13,201 bases of DNA from an uncultured Collinsella sp. (GTDB lineage Bacteria > Actinomycetota > Coriobacteriia > Coriobacteriales > Coriobacteriaceae), in assembly GCA_905198825.1 (NCBI GenBank), contig CAJKEF010000011.1, forward strand, positions 1 through 13,201, written 5' to 3'. The translations under genes and the position numbers were made by a program. The notes beneath the pieces are model-generated. The model saw nothing but the letters and a program-made list of their open reading frames with translations, had not been told where the DNA came from and searched no databases. Below, piece by piece: positions 1 to 6,043 of the stretch (position 1 is the first letter of the stretch; each line of letters begins with the position of its first letter).

Positions 1-1223
1 CCAAGTACCAGGAAGACCTTCGCATTTTGAAGGACTTGGGCCTGGATACCTATCGCACTTCCATCCAGTGGAGCCGTCTGCTCGATGCCGATGGCAACCT
101 CAACGAGGAAGGCGCTGCGTGGTATCACGAGTTGTTCCGCGCTTCTCGCGAGGCCGGCCTGGAGCCGTTTGTCAACTTGTACCACTTTGACATGCCCACC
201 TACCTCTTTAACCGTGGCGGCTGGGAGAGCCGTGAGGTCGTCGAGGCTTACGCGCATTACGCCGACGTCGCCTTCCACGAGTTTGGCCAGGAGATTAAGT
301 ACTGGTTCACCTTTAACGAGCCCATCGTCGAGCCCGAGCAGCGCTATCAGGAGGGCGTGTGGTTCCCGCAGCTCCACGACTTCAACCGCGCCCGCACCGT
401 GCAGTATCACATCTCGCTGGCACATGCGCTGGCCGTGGCCAACTATCGTCGCGCCTATGACGAGGGCGCTATTCGCGCCGATGCCAAGATCGGCATGATC
501 AACTGCTTTACTCCGGTCTACACCAAGGAGAATCCCAGCGAGGCAGACCTCGAGGCCGTGCGTATGACCAGCGGCATCAACAATCGCTGGTGGCTCGACC
601 TTATTACCAAGGGCGAGCTTCCTGCCGATGTGCTCGACAGCCTGGCCGAGGGCGGCGTTAAGCTCCCGTTCCGTGCCGGCGACCAAGAGATTCTCAAACA
701 GGGTGTTGTCGACTGGCTCGGCTGCAACTACTACCACCCCACGCGCGTTCAGGCGCCGGCGAGCAAGATCGACCAGTACGGTCTGCCGCACTTTGCCGAC
801 GAGTACGTGTGGCCCGACGCCGTTATGAACGAGAGCCGCGGCTGGGAGATCTACCCGCAGGGCCTCTACGACTTTGGCATGGACTGCGCTAAGAACTACC
901 CCGATCTTGAGTGGTTCGTTTCCGAGAACGGCATCGGCATCATGGACGAATACAAGAACCGTGACGCCGAAGGAACCATCCAGGATGACTACCGAGTCGA
1001 CTTTGTGCGCCAACACCTGGAGTGGGTTGCCAAGGCAATCTCCGAGGGCGCCAAATGCCGGGGCTATCACTATTGGGCCGTCATCGATAACTGGTCTTGG
1101 GCGAATGCCTTTAAGAACCGTTACGGTTTTGTCGAGGTCGATCTGATGGATGGCTATAAGCGCCGTCTTAAGAAGTCGGCGGCCTGGCTCAAACAGGTCG
1201 CCACGACCCACGTGGTTGATTAG
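1..1223 (+). CDS. 6-phospho-β-glucosidase, GH1 family (5' truncated by window edge)
   Basis: Retaining glycosidase that hydrolyses a phosphorylated β-disaccharide (cellobiose-6-P type) in the cytoplasm after PTS uptake. The frame is open from base 3, and the visible 406 residues begin with KYQEDLRIL, which matches GH1 about 60 residues after the usual start, so the true N-terminus lies upstream. The catalytic acid/base is Glu in TFNEP (codon 318-320) and the nucleophile is Glu in SENGIG (codon 924-926). The C-terminal substrate loop reads DNWSWANAFKNRYGF. Its Ser (codon 1095-1097), where non-phospho GH1 enzymes have Glu, and its Tyr (codon 1122-1124) fit a phosphate pocket. The Lys usually seven residues after that Ser is Asn here, with Lys one residue earlier. 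It ends 120 nt before the EIIC gene with no T-tract terminator between, so co-transcription is likely. The exact sugar is not readable from sequence. Confidence 0.93.
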   Translation, partial: KYQEDLRILKDLGLDTYRTSIQWSRLLDADGNLNEEGAAWYHELFRASREAGLEPFVNLYHFDMPTYLFNRGGWESREVVEAYAHYADVAFHEFGQEIKYWFTFNEPIVEPEQRYQEGVWFPQLHDFNRARTVQYHISLAHALAVANYRRAYDEGAIRADAKIGMINCFTPVYTKENPSEADLEAVRMTSGINNRWWLDLITKGELPADVLDSLAEGGVKLPFRAGDQEILKQGVVDWLGCNYYHPTRVQAPASKIDQYGLPHFADEYVWPDAVMNESRGWEIYPQGLYDFGMDCAKNYPDLEWFVSENGIGIMDEYKNRDAEGTIQDDYRVDFVRQHLEWVAKAISEGAKCRGYHYWAVIDNWSWANAFKNRYGFVEVDLMDGYKRRLKKSAAWLKQVATTHVVD

Positions 1224-1343
1224 CGACCGGGCGAACGCCCAGACCGCGCGCCGCCGCGCGCAACACATGGCACATCTGGTGGCAGAGGGCGACAGACCAC
1301 CGTGCGCATAGGAAAAGGCCGGATTTGAAAGTTAGGAGCAATC
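1224..1343 (+). other. GH1-EIIC intergenic leader with potential stem-loops
   Basis: This 120-nt spacer has no open gene and no T-tract. It can fold: GGGC/GCCC around 1229-1240, a GCGCG/CGCGC stem around 1247-1261, and a longer arm pair GGTGG (1278-1282) with CCACC (1297-1301). That last stem can extend into ATGGCAC (1267-1273) against GTGCGCAT (1302-1309) with a bulge. It may be an mRNA-stability or translation-tuning leader; no BglG/LicT-type antiterminator motif was recognised. The EIIC ribosome site AGGAG (1334-1338) lies 5 nt before the start. Confidence 0.35.
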
Positions 1344-2687
1344 ATGGCCAGTGACAACGGAAAGAGCTTCCTCGACAAGTTTGCCGAGGTCTCTGCGAAG
1401 GTGGGAAACCAGGTTCACCTGCGTTCCCTGCGTGACGCCTTCGCGACCATCACGCCGCTCTATATCCTTGCGGGTATCGCGGTTCTTATTAACAACGTCG
1501 TGTTCCCTCTGTTCCCGCTCGATGCGGCGGGCCTTGCCAACCTTCAGACGTGGGGCTCGGCAATTACGCTGGGCACCCTCAACGTCTCTGCCATTATCTT
1601 GGCCGGATTGATTGGCTACAGCCTCGCTAAGAACAAGCGTTTCGATAACCCGCTCGCTTGCATGGTCGTCGCTATCTCTGCTTTCGTCATCATGATGCCG
1701 CAGCAGATCACCGCCACGCTTGCCGCCACGAGCCCGCTGCTCACCGACAAGATCACCTCCGCCGAGGTTACGGGCGCCCTTTCGACTGCCAACACCGGCA
1801 CCAACGGTCTGTTCTCGGCTATTATCATCGCCCTGCTTTCCGTCTCGCTCTTCATCAAGATTTCTGGCGTCGAGAAGCTCAAGGTTAAGCTGGGCGAGGG
1901 CGTGCCTCCCGCGGTCTCCAACTCCTTCAACGTCATGATCCCGATGTTGCTCAACCTCGCAATCTTCGCTCTTGCCGCAGCCCTGCTCGCCGTGTGCGCC
2001 GGCACCGATCTGTGCACCATCATCTCCACGTGCATCTCCAACCCGCTCAAGAGCATCATGAACGCCGGTCCGTGGGCTGTTATCCTCATCTACACCCTTG
2101 CTAACCTGCTGTTCTGCGTCGGTATTCACCAGTCCACCATCTCTGGCGCTACCGTCGAGCCGATCCTGACCATGCTCATCGTCGACAACATGGCTACCTT
2201 TGCCGCCGGTGGCACCATCCAGCCCGATCACTACATGAACATGCAGATCGTTAACAGCTTCGCCCTCATCGGCGGCTCGGGCTGCACCCTCATGCTCCTG
2301 CTCGACACGCTCCTGTTCTCCAAGAACAAGGCTTCCGAGACCGTTTCCAAGATGGCTATCCTGCCTGGTCTGTTCAACATCAACGAGCCGGTTATCTACG
2401 GTTACCCCATCGTGTACAACCTGCCGCTCATGATCCCGTTCGTTCTTCTCCCCGATCTGTTCATCGGCATCACCTATGGCCTTACCTGCGCAGGCATCAT
2501 CAGCCCCTGCATCGCCCAGGTGCCCTGGACTATGCCTCCCGTCATCAATGCCCTGCTCGCTACGGGCTTTGACTGGCGCGCCGGCGTGTGGCAGGCTCTC
2601 GAGATTGTCATTGGCATGGCCGTCTACCTGCCCTTTATGAAGATTTCCGAGAAGGCAATCGCCAAGCAGGAAGCTCTCGCCGAGTAG
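1344..2687 (+). CDS. PTS lactose/cellobiose-family permease, EIIC component
   Basis: Membrane channel subunit of a Lac-family phosphotransferase system (cellobiose/lactose/diacetylchitobiose type). It moves the sugar across the membrane and presents it for phosphorylation by EIIB. The product has 447 residues, the usual size for a free-standing EIIC, with about ten hydrophobic segments. Family landmarks are the GIH motif at residues 260-262 and FNINEPVIYG around 344-353, where the His and Glu (348) are the conserved sugar-site residues of the family. The ATG at 1344 follows AGGAG with a 5-nt spacer. The upstream phospho-glycosidase and downstream EIIB/EIIA complete the system. Cellobiose or another β-glucoside is the likely cargo, inferred from the GH1 partner; lactose cannot be excluded. 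Confidence 0.93.
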   Translation: MASDNGKSFLDKFAEVSAKVGNQVHLRSLRDAFATITPLYILAGIAVLINNVVFPLFPLDAAGLANLQTWGSAITLGTLNVSAIILAGLIGYSLAKNKRFDNPLACMVVAISAFVIMMPQQITATLAATSPLLTDKITSAEVTGALSTANTGTNGLFSAIIIALLSVSLFIKISGVEKLKVKLGEGVPPAVSNSFNVMIPMLLNLAIFALAAALLAVCAGTDLCTIISTCISNPLKSIMNAGPWAVILIYTLANLLFCVGIHQSTISGATVEPILTMLIVDNMATFAAGGTIQPDHYMNMQIVNSFALIGGSGCTLMLLLDTLLFSKNKASETVSKMAILPGLFNINEPVIYGYPIVYNLPLMIPFVLLPDLFIGITYGLTCAGIISPCIAQVPWTMPPVINALLATGFDWRAGVWQALEIVIGMAVYLPFMKISEKAIAKQEALAE

Positions 2688-2716
2688 AACGCCTAACGTT
2701 CGCCCCTTTCACCTTT

Positions 2717-2747
2717 GCGGGCACCGGTACGCGGTGCCGGTGCCCGC
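2717..2747 (+). terminator. GC-rich hairpin after EIIC (weak or processing terminator)
   Basis: Perfect 11-bp inverted repeat: GCGGGCACCGG (2717-2727) pairs with CCGGTGCCCGC (2737-2747) around a 9-nt loop. It is followed by pyrimidine-rich ATCTCTCTTCT rather than a clean T-run. A second stem follows at once, TTCTGCG (2755-2761) with CGCAGAA (2768-2774), extendable with one bulged base. It could attenuate transcription between EIIC and EIIB or protect the upstream mRNA from 3' decay. It could thus set a different dosage for the permease and the soluble subunits. Confidence 0.5.
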
Positions 2748-2814
2748 ATCTCTCTTCTGCGTAAGGGCGCAGAAAGAGGGCACAATAGCCGCAAGGAATA
2801 AAACCAGTTGTCGT

Positions 2815-2829
2815 CTGCGCGCCGCGCAG
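2815..2829 (+). promoter_or_regulatory. Hairpin just before the EIIB ribosome site
   Basis: Perfect 6-bp stem CTGCGC / GCGCAG around a GCC loop, ending 4 nt before the strong Shine-Dalgarno AAGGAGG (2834-2840), which lies 5 nt before the EIIB ATG. A stem in this position can stabilise a processed 5' end or modulate ribosome access. No clear promoter boxes were recognised in the gap. Confidence 0.4.
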
Positions 2830-2845
2830 TTATAAGGAGGAAACC

Positions 2846-3148
2846 ATGAAGAAGATCATGCTCTGCTGCAATGCCGGTATGTCCACGAGCCTGCTGGTCC
2901 AGAAGATGCAGGCCGAGGTTGCAAACCGTGGTCTGGATATTGAGGTCGAGGCTCGTCCCATGAACGAGGCCCACGATCACCTGGACGAGTGCGACATGTT
3001 GCTGCTTGGCCCGCAGATCGGCTACACCAAGGGCGATTTTGAGAAGGAGGCCGCCGGTCGTTTTCCGGTCGAGGTCATCAACATGGTCGACTACGGCCGC
3101 ATGAACGCTGCCGGCATCATCGACCACTGCGTCAGCGTGATGGGCTAG
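2846..3148 (+). CDS. PTS lactose/cellobiose-family EIIB component
   Basis: Cytoplasmic phosphocarrier that accepts phosphate from EIIA on a cysteine and passes it to the sugar bound in EIIC. The product has 100 residues, typical of the family (ChbB/CelA type). The N-terminus MKKIMLCCNAGMSTSLL contains the phospho-Cys loop CNAGMSTS. The active Cys is residue 8, preceded by a second Cys at 7. The GPQIGYTKGDF segment near residues 56-66 is also typical. The ATG at 2846 has an excellent Shine-Dalgarno. The stop codon directly abuts the annotated GTG of the EIIA gene, implying translational coupling. Confidence 0.95.
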   Translation: MKKIMLCCNAGMSTSLLVQKMQAEVANRGLDIEVEARPMNEAHDHLDECDMLLLGPQIGYTKGDFEKEAAGRFPVEVINMVDYGRMNAAGIIDHCVSVMG

Positions 3149-3490
3149 GTGCTCCGCATGGAGGATATGAACGAACTGCAGATGACCTGCTTTGAGATCA
3201 TCAGCTACGTCGGTACCGCCAAGAGCATGTACATCAATGCCGTGCAGAAGGCCAAGGAGGGCGATTTTGACGCCGCCGAGGAGCTTATCAAGCAGGGCGA
3301 CGAGGCCTATAACGGTGGCCACGATGTTCACATGGGGCTTCTGAAGAAAGAGGCCAACGGCGAGCGTAACGGCGAGGCCCCGTTGATTCTGCTGCATGCC
3401 GAGGACCAGATGGCCGGCACCGAGACCATGCGCGTCATGGCGACGGAGCTCATCGAAATCCACAAGCAGCTGCAGGCACTTAAGGCCTAG
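3149..3490 (+). CDS. PTS lactose/cellobiose-family EIIA component
   Basis: Trimeric helical phosphocarrier that takes phosphate from HPr and donates it to EIIB. The 113-residue reading starts at GTG 3149, directly after the EIIB stop. ATG codons at 3158 and 3167 are alternatives that would remove 3 or 6 residues; 3167 has GGAG only 3 nt upstream. The active His is residue 83 in ILLHAEDQM, followed by Asp86, which binds the trimer metal in the LacF family. The helical pattern AKEGDFDAAEELIKQGDEAYN matches ChbA-like proteins. It closes the PTS operon: a strong terminator follows 58 nt after the stop. Confidence 0.93.
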   Translation: MLRMEDMNELQMTCFEIISYVGTAKSMYINAVQKAKEGDFDAAEELIKQGDEAYNGGHDVHMGLLKKEANGERNGEAPLILLHAEDQMAGTETMRVMATELIEIHKQLQALKA

Positions 3491-3548
3491 TCGGCGTTAT
3501 CGCCGCGAAGGACCATGCGGCCCGACAGACAACATAGTCCCTTTGACG

Positions 3549-3587
3549 GGCGCCGGGAGTCTCCGCCTCCCGGCGCCTTTATTTTTT
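3549..3587 (+). terminator. Strong intrinsic terminator of the PTS operon
   Basis: An 11-bp perfect stem, GGCGCCGGGAG (3549-3559) and CTCCCGGCGCC (3567-3577), with a 7-nt loop, is followed by TTTATTTTTT. It ends the GH1-EIIC-EIIB-EIIA transcript and separates it from the ROK kinase gene. Confidence 0.92.
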
Positions 3588-3636
3588 GGGATGGTCTTGA
3601 GCGGCCTGTTGAGCGGCCATTTGCGTTTCCCCAGAT

Positions 3637-3677
3637 AAAACCTGCCAAAACAAACCTGTCCCTTTTTGGTAGGTTTT
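3637..3677. repeat. Intergenic inverted repeat with GGGACAGGTTTG core (REP-like)
   Basis: Arms AAAACCTGCCAAAA (3637-3650) and TTTTGGTAGGTTTT (3664-3677) are complementary over 14 positions with one G-T pair, around a 13-nt centre. Read on the minus strand, the centre is AGGGACAGGTTTG. Two other intergenic elements in this window have the same layout. The plus-strand stem is followed by one more T, so a weak terminator role is also possible, but the conserved centre argues for a repeat element. Confidence 0.5.
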
Positions 3678-3691
3678 TGCCTTGGGAGCGG

Positions 3692-3697
3692 TACCAT
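3692..3697 (+). promoter_or_regulatory. Possible -10 box of the ROK kinase gene
   Basis: TACCAT lies 35 nt before the ATG at 3732, after a strong terminator, so a promoter must be nearby. The same hexamer, with an extended TGN, precedes the pyrophosphatase gene at 4808. No convincing -35 box is visible at 16-18 nt. Confidence 0.3.
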
Positions 3698-3731
3698 ACA
3701 GGCAATGTTTAAACGAGAAAGGTGGGCTCCC

Positions 3732-4685
3732 ATGGAACCTAAGCAGTACTACATCGGCATTGACGTCGGCGGCACTTCGGTTAAGGAGGGTCTGTTCGAC
3801 GAGGACGGCAACCTGCTGGCCAAGGCCAGCGTGCCTACGCCTCCTATCGTTGACGCTGCGGGCTTTGCCGCGGTGACCGAGGCTATCGACCAGGTGGTCG
3901 CCAAGGCCCAGATTCCGCGCGCCTTTGTGGCGGGCATTGGCCTGGCCGTTCCGTGCCCCATCCCGGCGTCGGGCGATGCCAAGGTCAAGGCCAACATTGC
4001 CATTAACCTGCCCGAGCTGAGGATCGCCATTCAGCAGCACTGCCCCGACGCGGTCGTTAAGTACGAGAACGATGCCAACGCCGCCGCCATGGGCGAGGCC
4101 TGGCTCGGCTCTGCCAAGGGCGTGCAGAACGTGGTGATGGTCACCATCGGCACCGGCGTGGGCGGCGGCGTTATCGTTAACGGCGACGTGGTATCGGGTG
4201 TTGTGGGCGCCGGCGGCGAGATTGGCCACATGTGCCTGAACCCGGCCGAGGAGCGCGCCTGTGGCTGCGGCGGCCATGGCCACCTGGAGCAGTATTCCAG
4301 CGCCACCGGTGTGGTGAGCAACTACCTTGCCGAGTGCAAGAAGGCGGGCGTCGAGCCCATCGAGCTCACCGGCCCCTCCGATTCCAAGGACGTGTTCCAG
4401 GCCTGCCGCGAGGGCGATAAGCTCGCGCTTGCCGCGGCCGATACCATGGCCGACTATCTCGGCCGTGCCCTGGCGCTTATTGCCAACGTGGTCGACCCCG
4501 AGATGTTCCTGATCGGTGGCGGCGCGTCCGCTTCGGCCGATGTCTACCTCGATAAGGTTCGCGAGCACTTTAAGCAGTACGCGCTTTCCGCCTCGCGCGA
4601 GACGCCCATTAAGGTCGCTTCGCTCGGAAACGACGCCGGCATCATCGGTGCCGCCTACGTAGCCCTGCGCGCCGCCGGTAAATAG
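3732..4685 (+). CDS. ROK-family glucokinase
   Basis: Cytoplasmic sugar kinase, most likely glucokinase, turning glucose into glucose 6-phosphate with ATP. The product has 317 residues from ATG 3732. Upstream in-frame starts at 3666 (TTG) and 3705 (ATG) would add residues not typical of the family. The phosphate motif IGIDVGGTSVKEG sits at residues 8-20, and the catalytic Asp is in ENDANA (Asp114). The glycine-rich stretch IGTGVGGG is at 139-146, and GEIGHM (162-167) has the metal-site His166. The ROK zinc signature appears as CGCGGHGHLEQYSS (177-190), where the usual third Cys is His184. It lacks the N-terminal helix-turn-helix of ROK repressors, so it is an enzyme. It fits downstream of the phospho-glucosidase operon, which would release free glucose; it is separately transcribed. 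Confidence 0.92.
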   Translation: MEPKQYYIGIDVGGTSVKEGLFDEDGNLLAKASVPTPPIVDAAGFAAVTEAIDQVVAKAQIPRAFVAGIGLAVPCPIPASGDAKVKANIAINLPELRIAIQQHCPDAVVKYENDANAAAMGEAWLGSAKGVQNVVMVTIGTGVGGGVIVNGDVVSGVVGAGGEIGHMCLNPAEERACGCGGHGHLEQYSSATGVVSNYLAECKKAGVEPIELTGPSDSKDVFQACREGDKLALAAADTMADYLGRALALIANVVDPEMFLIGGGASASADVYLDKVREHFKQYALSASRETPIKVASLGNDAGIIGAAYVALRAAGK

Positions 4686-4686
4686 C

Positions 4687-4737
4687 TGGTGCAAGGGGGT
4701 CAGGTTACTTTGCACCAACATGGTGCAAAAGGGACGG
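4687..4737 (+). repeat. Three-arm palindromic element with GGGGGTCAGGTTACT core (REP-like)
   Basis: Begins 1 nt after the kinase stop. Arm TGGTGCAA (4687-4694) is followed by GGGGGTCAGGTTACT, the complementary arm TTGCACCA (4710-4717), ACA, then TGGTGCAA again (4721-4728) and AAGGGACGG. Two alternative perfect 8-bp hairpins share the middle arm. A GGTC tetranucleotide 5' of a palindrome resembles REP sequences mobilised by RAYT transposases; that relationship is inference. It has no T-tract, so it is a poor terminator for the kinase gene. Confidence 0.55.
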
Positions 4738-4804
4738 CCTTGGCCCCCATACCTGCCACAAAATATGCAGTGGCCCTTCCGTCTGCGAAGGCTCGGCATC
4801 GGCG

Positions 4805-4813
4805 TGCTACCAT
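4805..4813 (+). promoter_or_regulatory. Possible extended -10 promoter of the pyrophosphatase gene
   Basis: TGCTACCAT is an extended -10 (TGN plus TACCAT), 39 nt before the ATG at 4852. No strong -35 box is seen. Confidence 0.35.
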
Positions 4814-4851
4814 AGCTACGTCCAAGTACACATATCAAGTGGAGGATATCC

Positions 4852-5775
4852 ATGGCAAACGTTCTTGTCTTTGGTCACCAGAACCCCGATAACGACGCCA
4901 TCATGAGCGCCGTCGTCCTGTCCCAGCTGCTCAACCAGGTTGAGTATGCCGGCAACACCTACGAGGCCTGCGCCCTTGGTCAGCTTCCGGCAGAGTCCGC
5001 CAAGCTGCTCGCCGACGCCGGCATTGCCGAGCCCCGCGTGATTGAGTCCGTCGAGGCCGGTCAGCTCGTCGTCCTCACCGACCACAACGAGTCCGCCCAG
5101 TCCGTCGCCGGCCTTAAGGACGCCACGGTCTTTGGCGTCGTCGACCATCACCGCATCGGCGACTTCGAGACCGCCGGCCCGCTGCACTACATCTGCCTGC
5201 CCTGGGGCTCCAGCTGCACCATCGTCACCAAGCTCGCCGGCGTGCTCGGCGTTGAGCTTTCCGACGTCCAGGCCAAGCTGCTGCTCTCGGCCATGATGAC
5301 CGACACGCTCATGCTCAAGAGCCCCACCACCACCGATGTCGACCGCGCCGTCGCCGCCAAGCTCGGCGAGCAGGTGGGCGTCGACCCGGTCAAGTTTGGC
5401 ATGGAGGTCTTCCTCACCCGTCCGTCCGGCTCCTTCACCGCAGCCGAGATGGTCGGCAACGACATCAAGATGTTCGAGCCCGCCGGCAAGAAGCTGCTCA
5501 TCGGCCAGTACGAGACCGTCGACAAGAGCCGCGCGCTCGGCATGATCGACGAGATTCGCGAGGCCATGCGCGCCTACGCCGCCGAGAAGGGCGCTGACGG
5601 CATTGTCCTGTGCATCACTGACATCATGGAGGAGGGCTCGCAGGTCCTGCTCGAGGGCGAGACCGAGGCTGCTCAGAAGGGCCTGGGCATTGCCGACGAG
5701 CGCGACGGCGTCTGGATGCCGGGCGTCCTCTCCCGTAAGAAGCAGGTCGCTGCCCCCATCATGGCCGCCTGCTAG
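4852..5775 (+). CDS. ppaC: Manganese-dependent inorganic pyrophosphatase, family II
   Basis: Cytoplasmic DHH-superfamily enzyme hydrolysing pyrophosphate to phosphate, pulling biosynthetic reactions forward. The product has 307 residues, the standard length of the CBS-less form. N-terminal metal-site motifs are GHQNPDNDA (His9, Asp13, Asp15), TDHNE with Asp77, VDHH (98-100) and MMTDTLMLKSPTTT with Asp151. The C-terminal DHHA2 domain carries the substrate-binding GVLSRKKQVAAP (291-302). The first motif reads NPDNDA where most relatives have NPDTDS or NPDTDT, while the metal ligands are intact. The start is supported by GGAGG (4841-4845) with a 6-nt spacer. It is monocistronic: its own promoter region lies upstream and a strong terminator downstream. 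Confidence 0.95.
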   Translation: MANVLVFGHQNPDNDAIMSAVVLSQLLNQVEYAGNTYEACALGQLPAESAKLLADAGIAEPRVIESVEAGQLVVLTDHNESAQSVAGLKDATVFGVVDHHRIGDFETAGPLHYICLPWGSSCTIVTKLAGVLGVELSDVQAKLLLSAMMTDTLMLKSPTTTDVDRAVAAKLGEQVGVDPVKFGMEVFLTRPSGSFTAAEMVGNDIKMFEPAGKKLLIGQYETVDKSRALGMIDEIREAMRAYAAEKGADGIVLCITDIMEEGSQVLLEGETEAAQKGLGIADERDGVWMPGVLSRKKQVAAPIMAAC

Positions 5776-5795
5776 GTTCTTTTGGCCTAACACCG

Positions 5796-5835
5796 ACGAC
5801 CGGATCGCGGAAGCCCCGCGCTTCGGTCGTTTTTT
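5796..5835 (+). terminator. Intrinsic terminator of ppaC
   Basis: Outer arms ACGACCG (5796-5802) and CGGTCGT (5824-5830) enclose a second stem CGCGG / CCGCG. The near-continuous stem, interrupted only at GAT/CTT, ends in TTTTTT (5830-5835). Confidence 0.9.
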
Positions 5836-5973
5836 GTGCACGGCGCCGCGTCGTCTCTTGAACAGGCGCGCCCGTGCCGTTGAGCAAATAATGTTCAACC
5901 TGTGGTTCCGCTTTTCGGCCACGCCTGCGTGCTTGTCGTGCAGGGTAGGCTAGATGCAAGCGTAATACGTTAG
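5836..5973 (+). other. Structured non-coding segment between two terminators, upstream of nhaA
   Basis: This 138-nt stretch lies between the ppaC terminator and a second terminator. It holds no convincing reading frame but several potential stems. GTTGAGC (5879-5885) pairs with GTTCAAC (5893-5899) around AAATAAT, with one G-U. CCTGC (5924-5928) pairs with GCAGG (5940-5944). A CACGGCGC arm can pair with GCGCCCGTG with one bulge. TAGGCT/TAGATG near 5946-5956 may be a -10, but no good -35 is visible. It may be the promoter and 5' leader of nhaA or a short RNA gene. Confidence 0.35.
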
Positions 5974-6010
5974 AGCGCGGCGCCGCCACTTGGGCGGGCC
6001 GTGCTTTTTT
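5974..6010 (+). terminator. Terminator hairpin in the nhaA leader (possible attenuator)
   Basis: AGCGCGGC (5974-5981) and CCGCC (5983-5987) pair with GGCGG (5993-5997) and GCCGTGCT (5998-6005) around a 5-nt loop. The stem has 13 bp, with one bulged G and one G-U pair, and is followed by TTTTTT (6005-6010). The T-run ends 33 nt before the nhaA ATG, while ppaC already has its own terminator about 140 nt upstream. A second terminator here therefore suggests either premature-termination control of nhaA or the end of a small RNA. Confidence 0.75.
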
Positions 6011-6013
6011 AAG

Positions 6014-6029
6014 ACGGGAGCCTTCCCGT
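6014..6029 (+). promoter_or_regulatory. Hairpin just before the nhaA ribosome site
   Basis: Perfect 6-bp stem ACGGGA / TCCCGT with a 4-nt loop. It lies directly between the leader terminator and the Shine-Dalgarno AAAGGAG (6031-6037), 6 nt before the ATG at 6044. Confidence 0.45.
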
Positions 6030-6043
6030 GAAAGGAGCCGCCC

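Noticed and set aside
1332..2231. 299-codon open frame on the minus strand
   Set aside because: It is antisense to EIIC, with charged low-complexity translation typical of the reverse of membrane-protein codons.
3666..3731. Upstream TTG/ATG starts for the ROK kinase
   Set aside because: The added residues do not match ROK kinases, and the stretch overlaps the candidate promoter. ATG 3732 gives the standard N-terminus.
3579..4853. 424-codon open frame on the minus strand
   Set aside because: It is antisense to the ROK glucokinase and runs through a strong terminator, with no ribosome site or recognisable domain.
4816..5922. 368-codon open frame on the minus strand
   Set aside because: It is antisense to ppaC, whose catalytic motifs are complete. 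The Gly/Asp/His-rich translation is a shadow.
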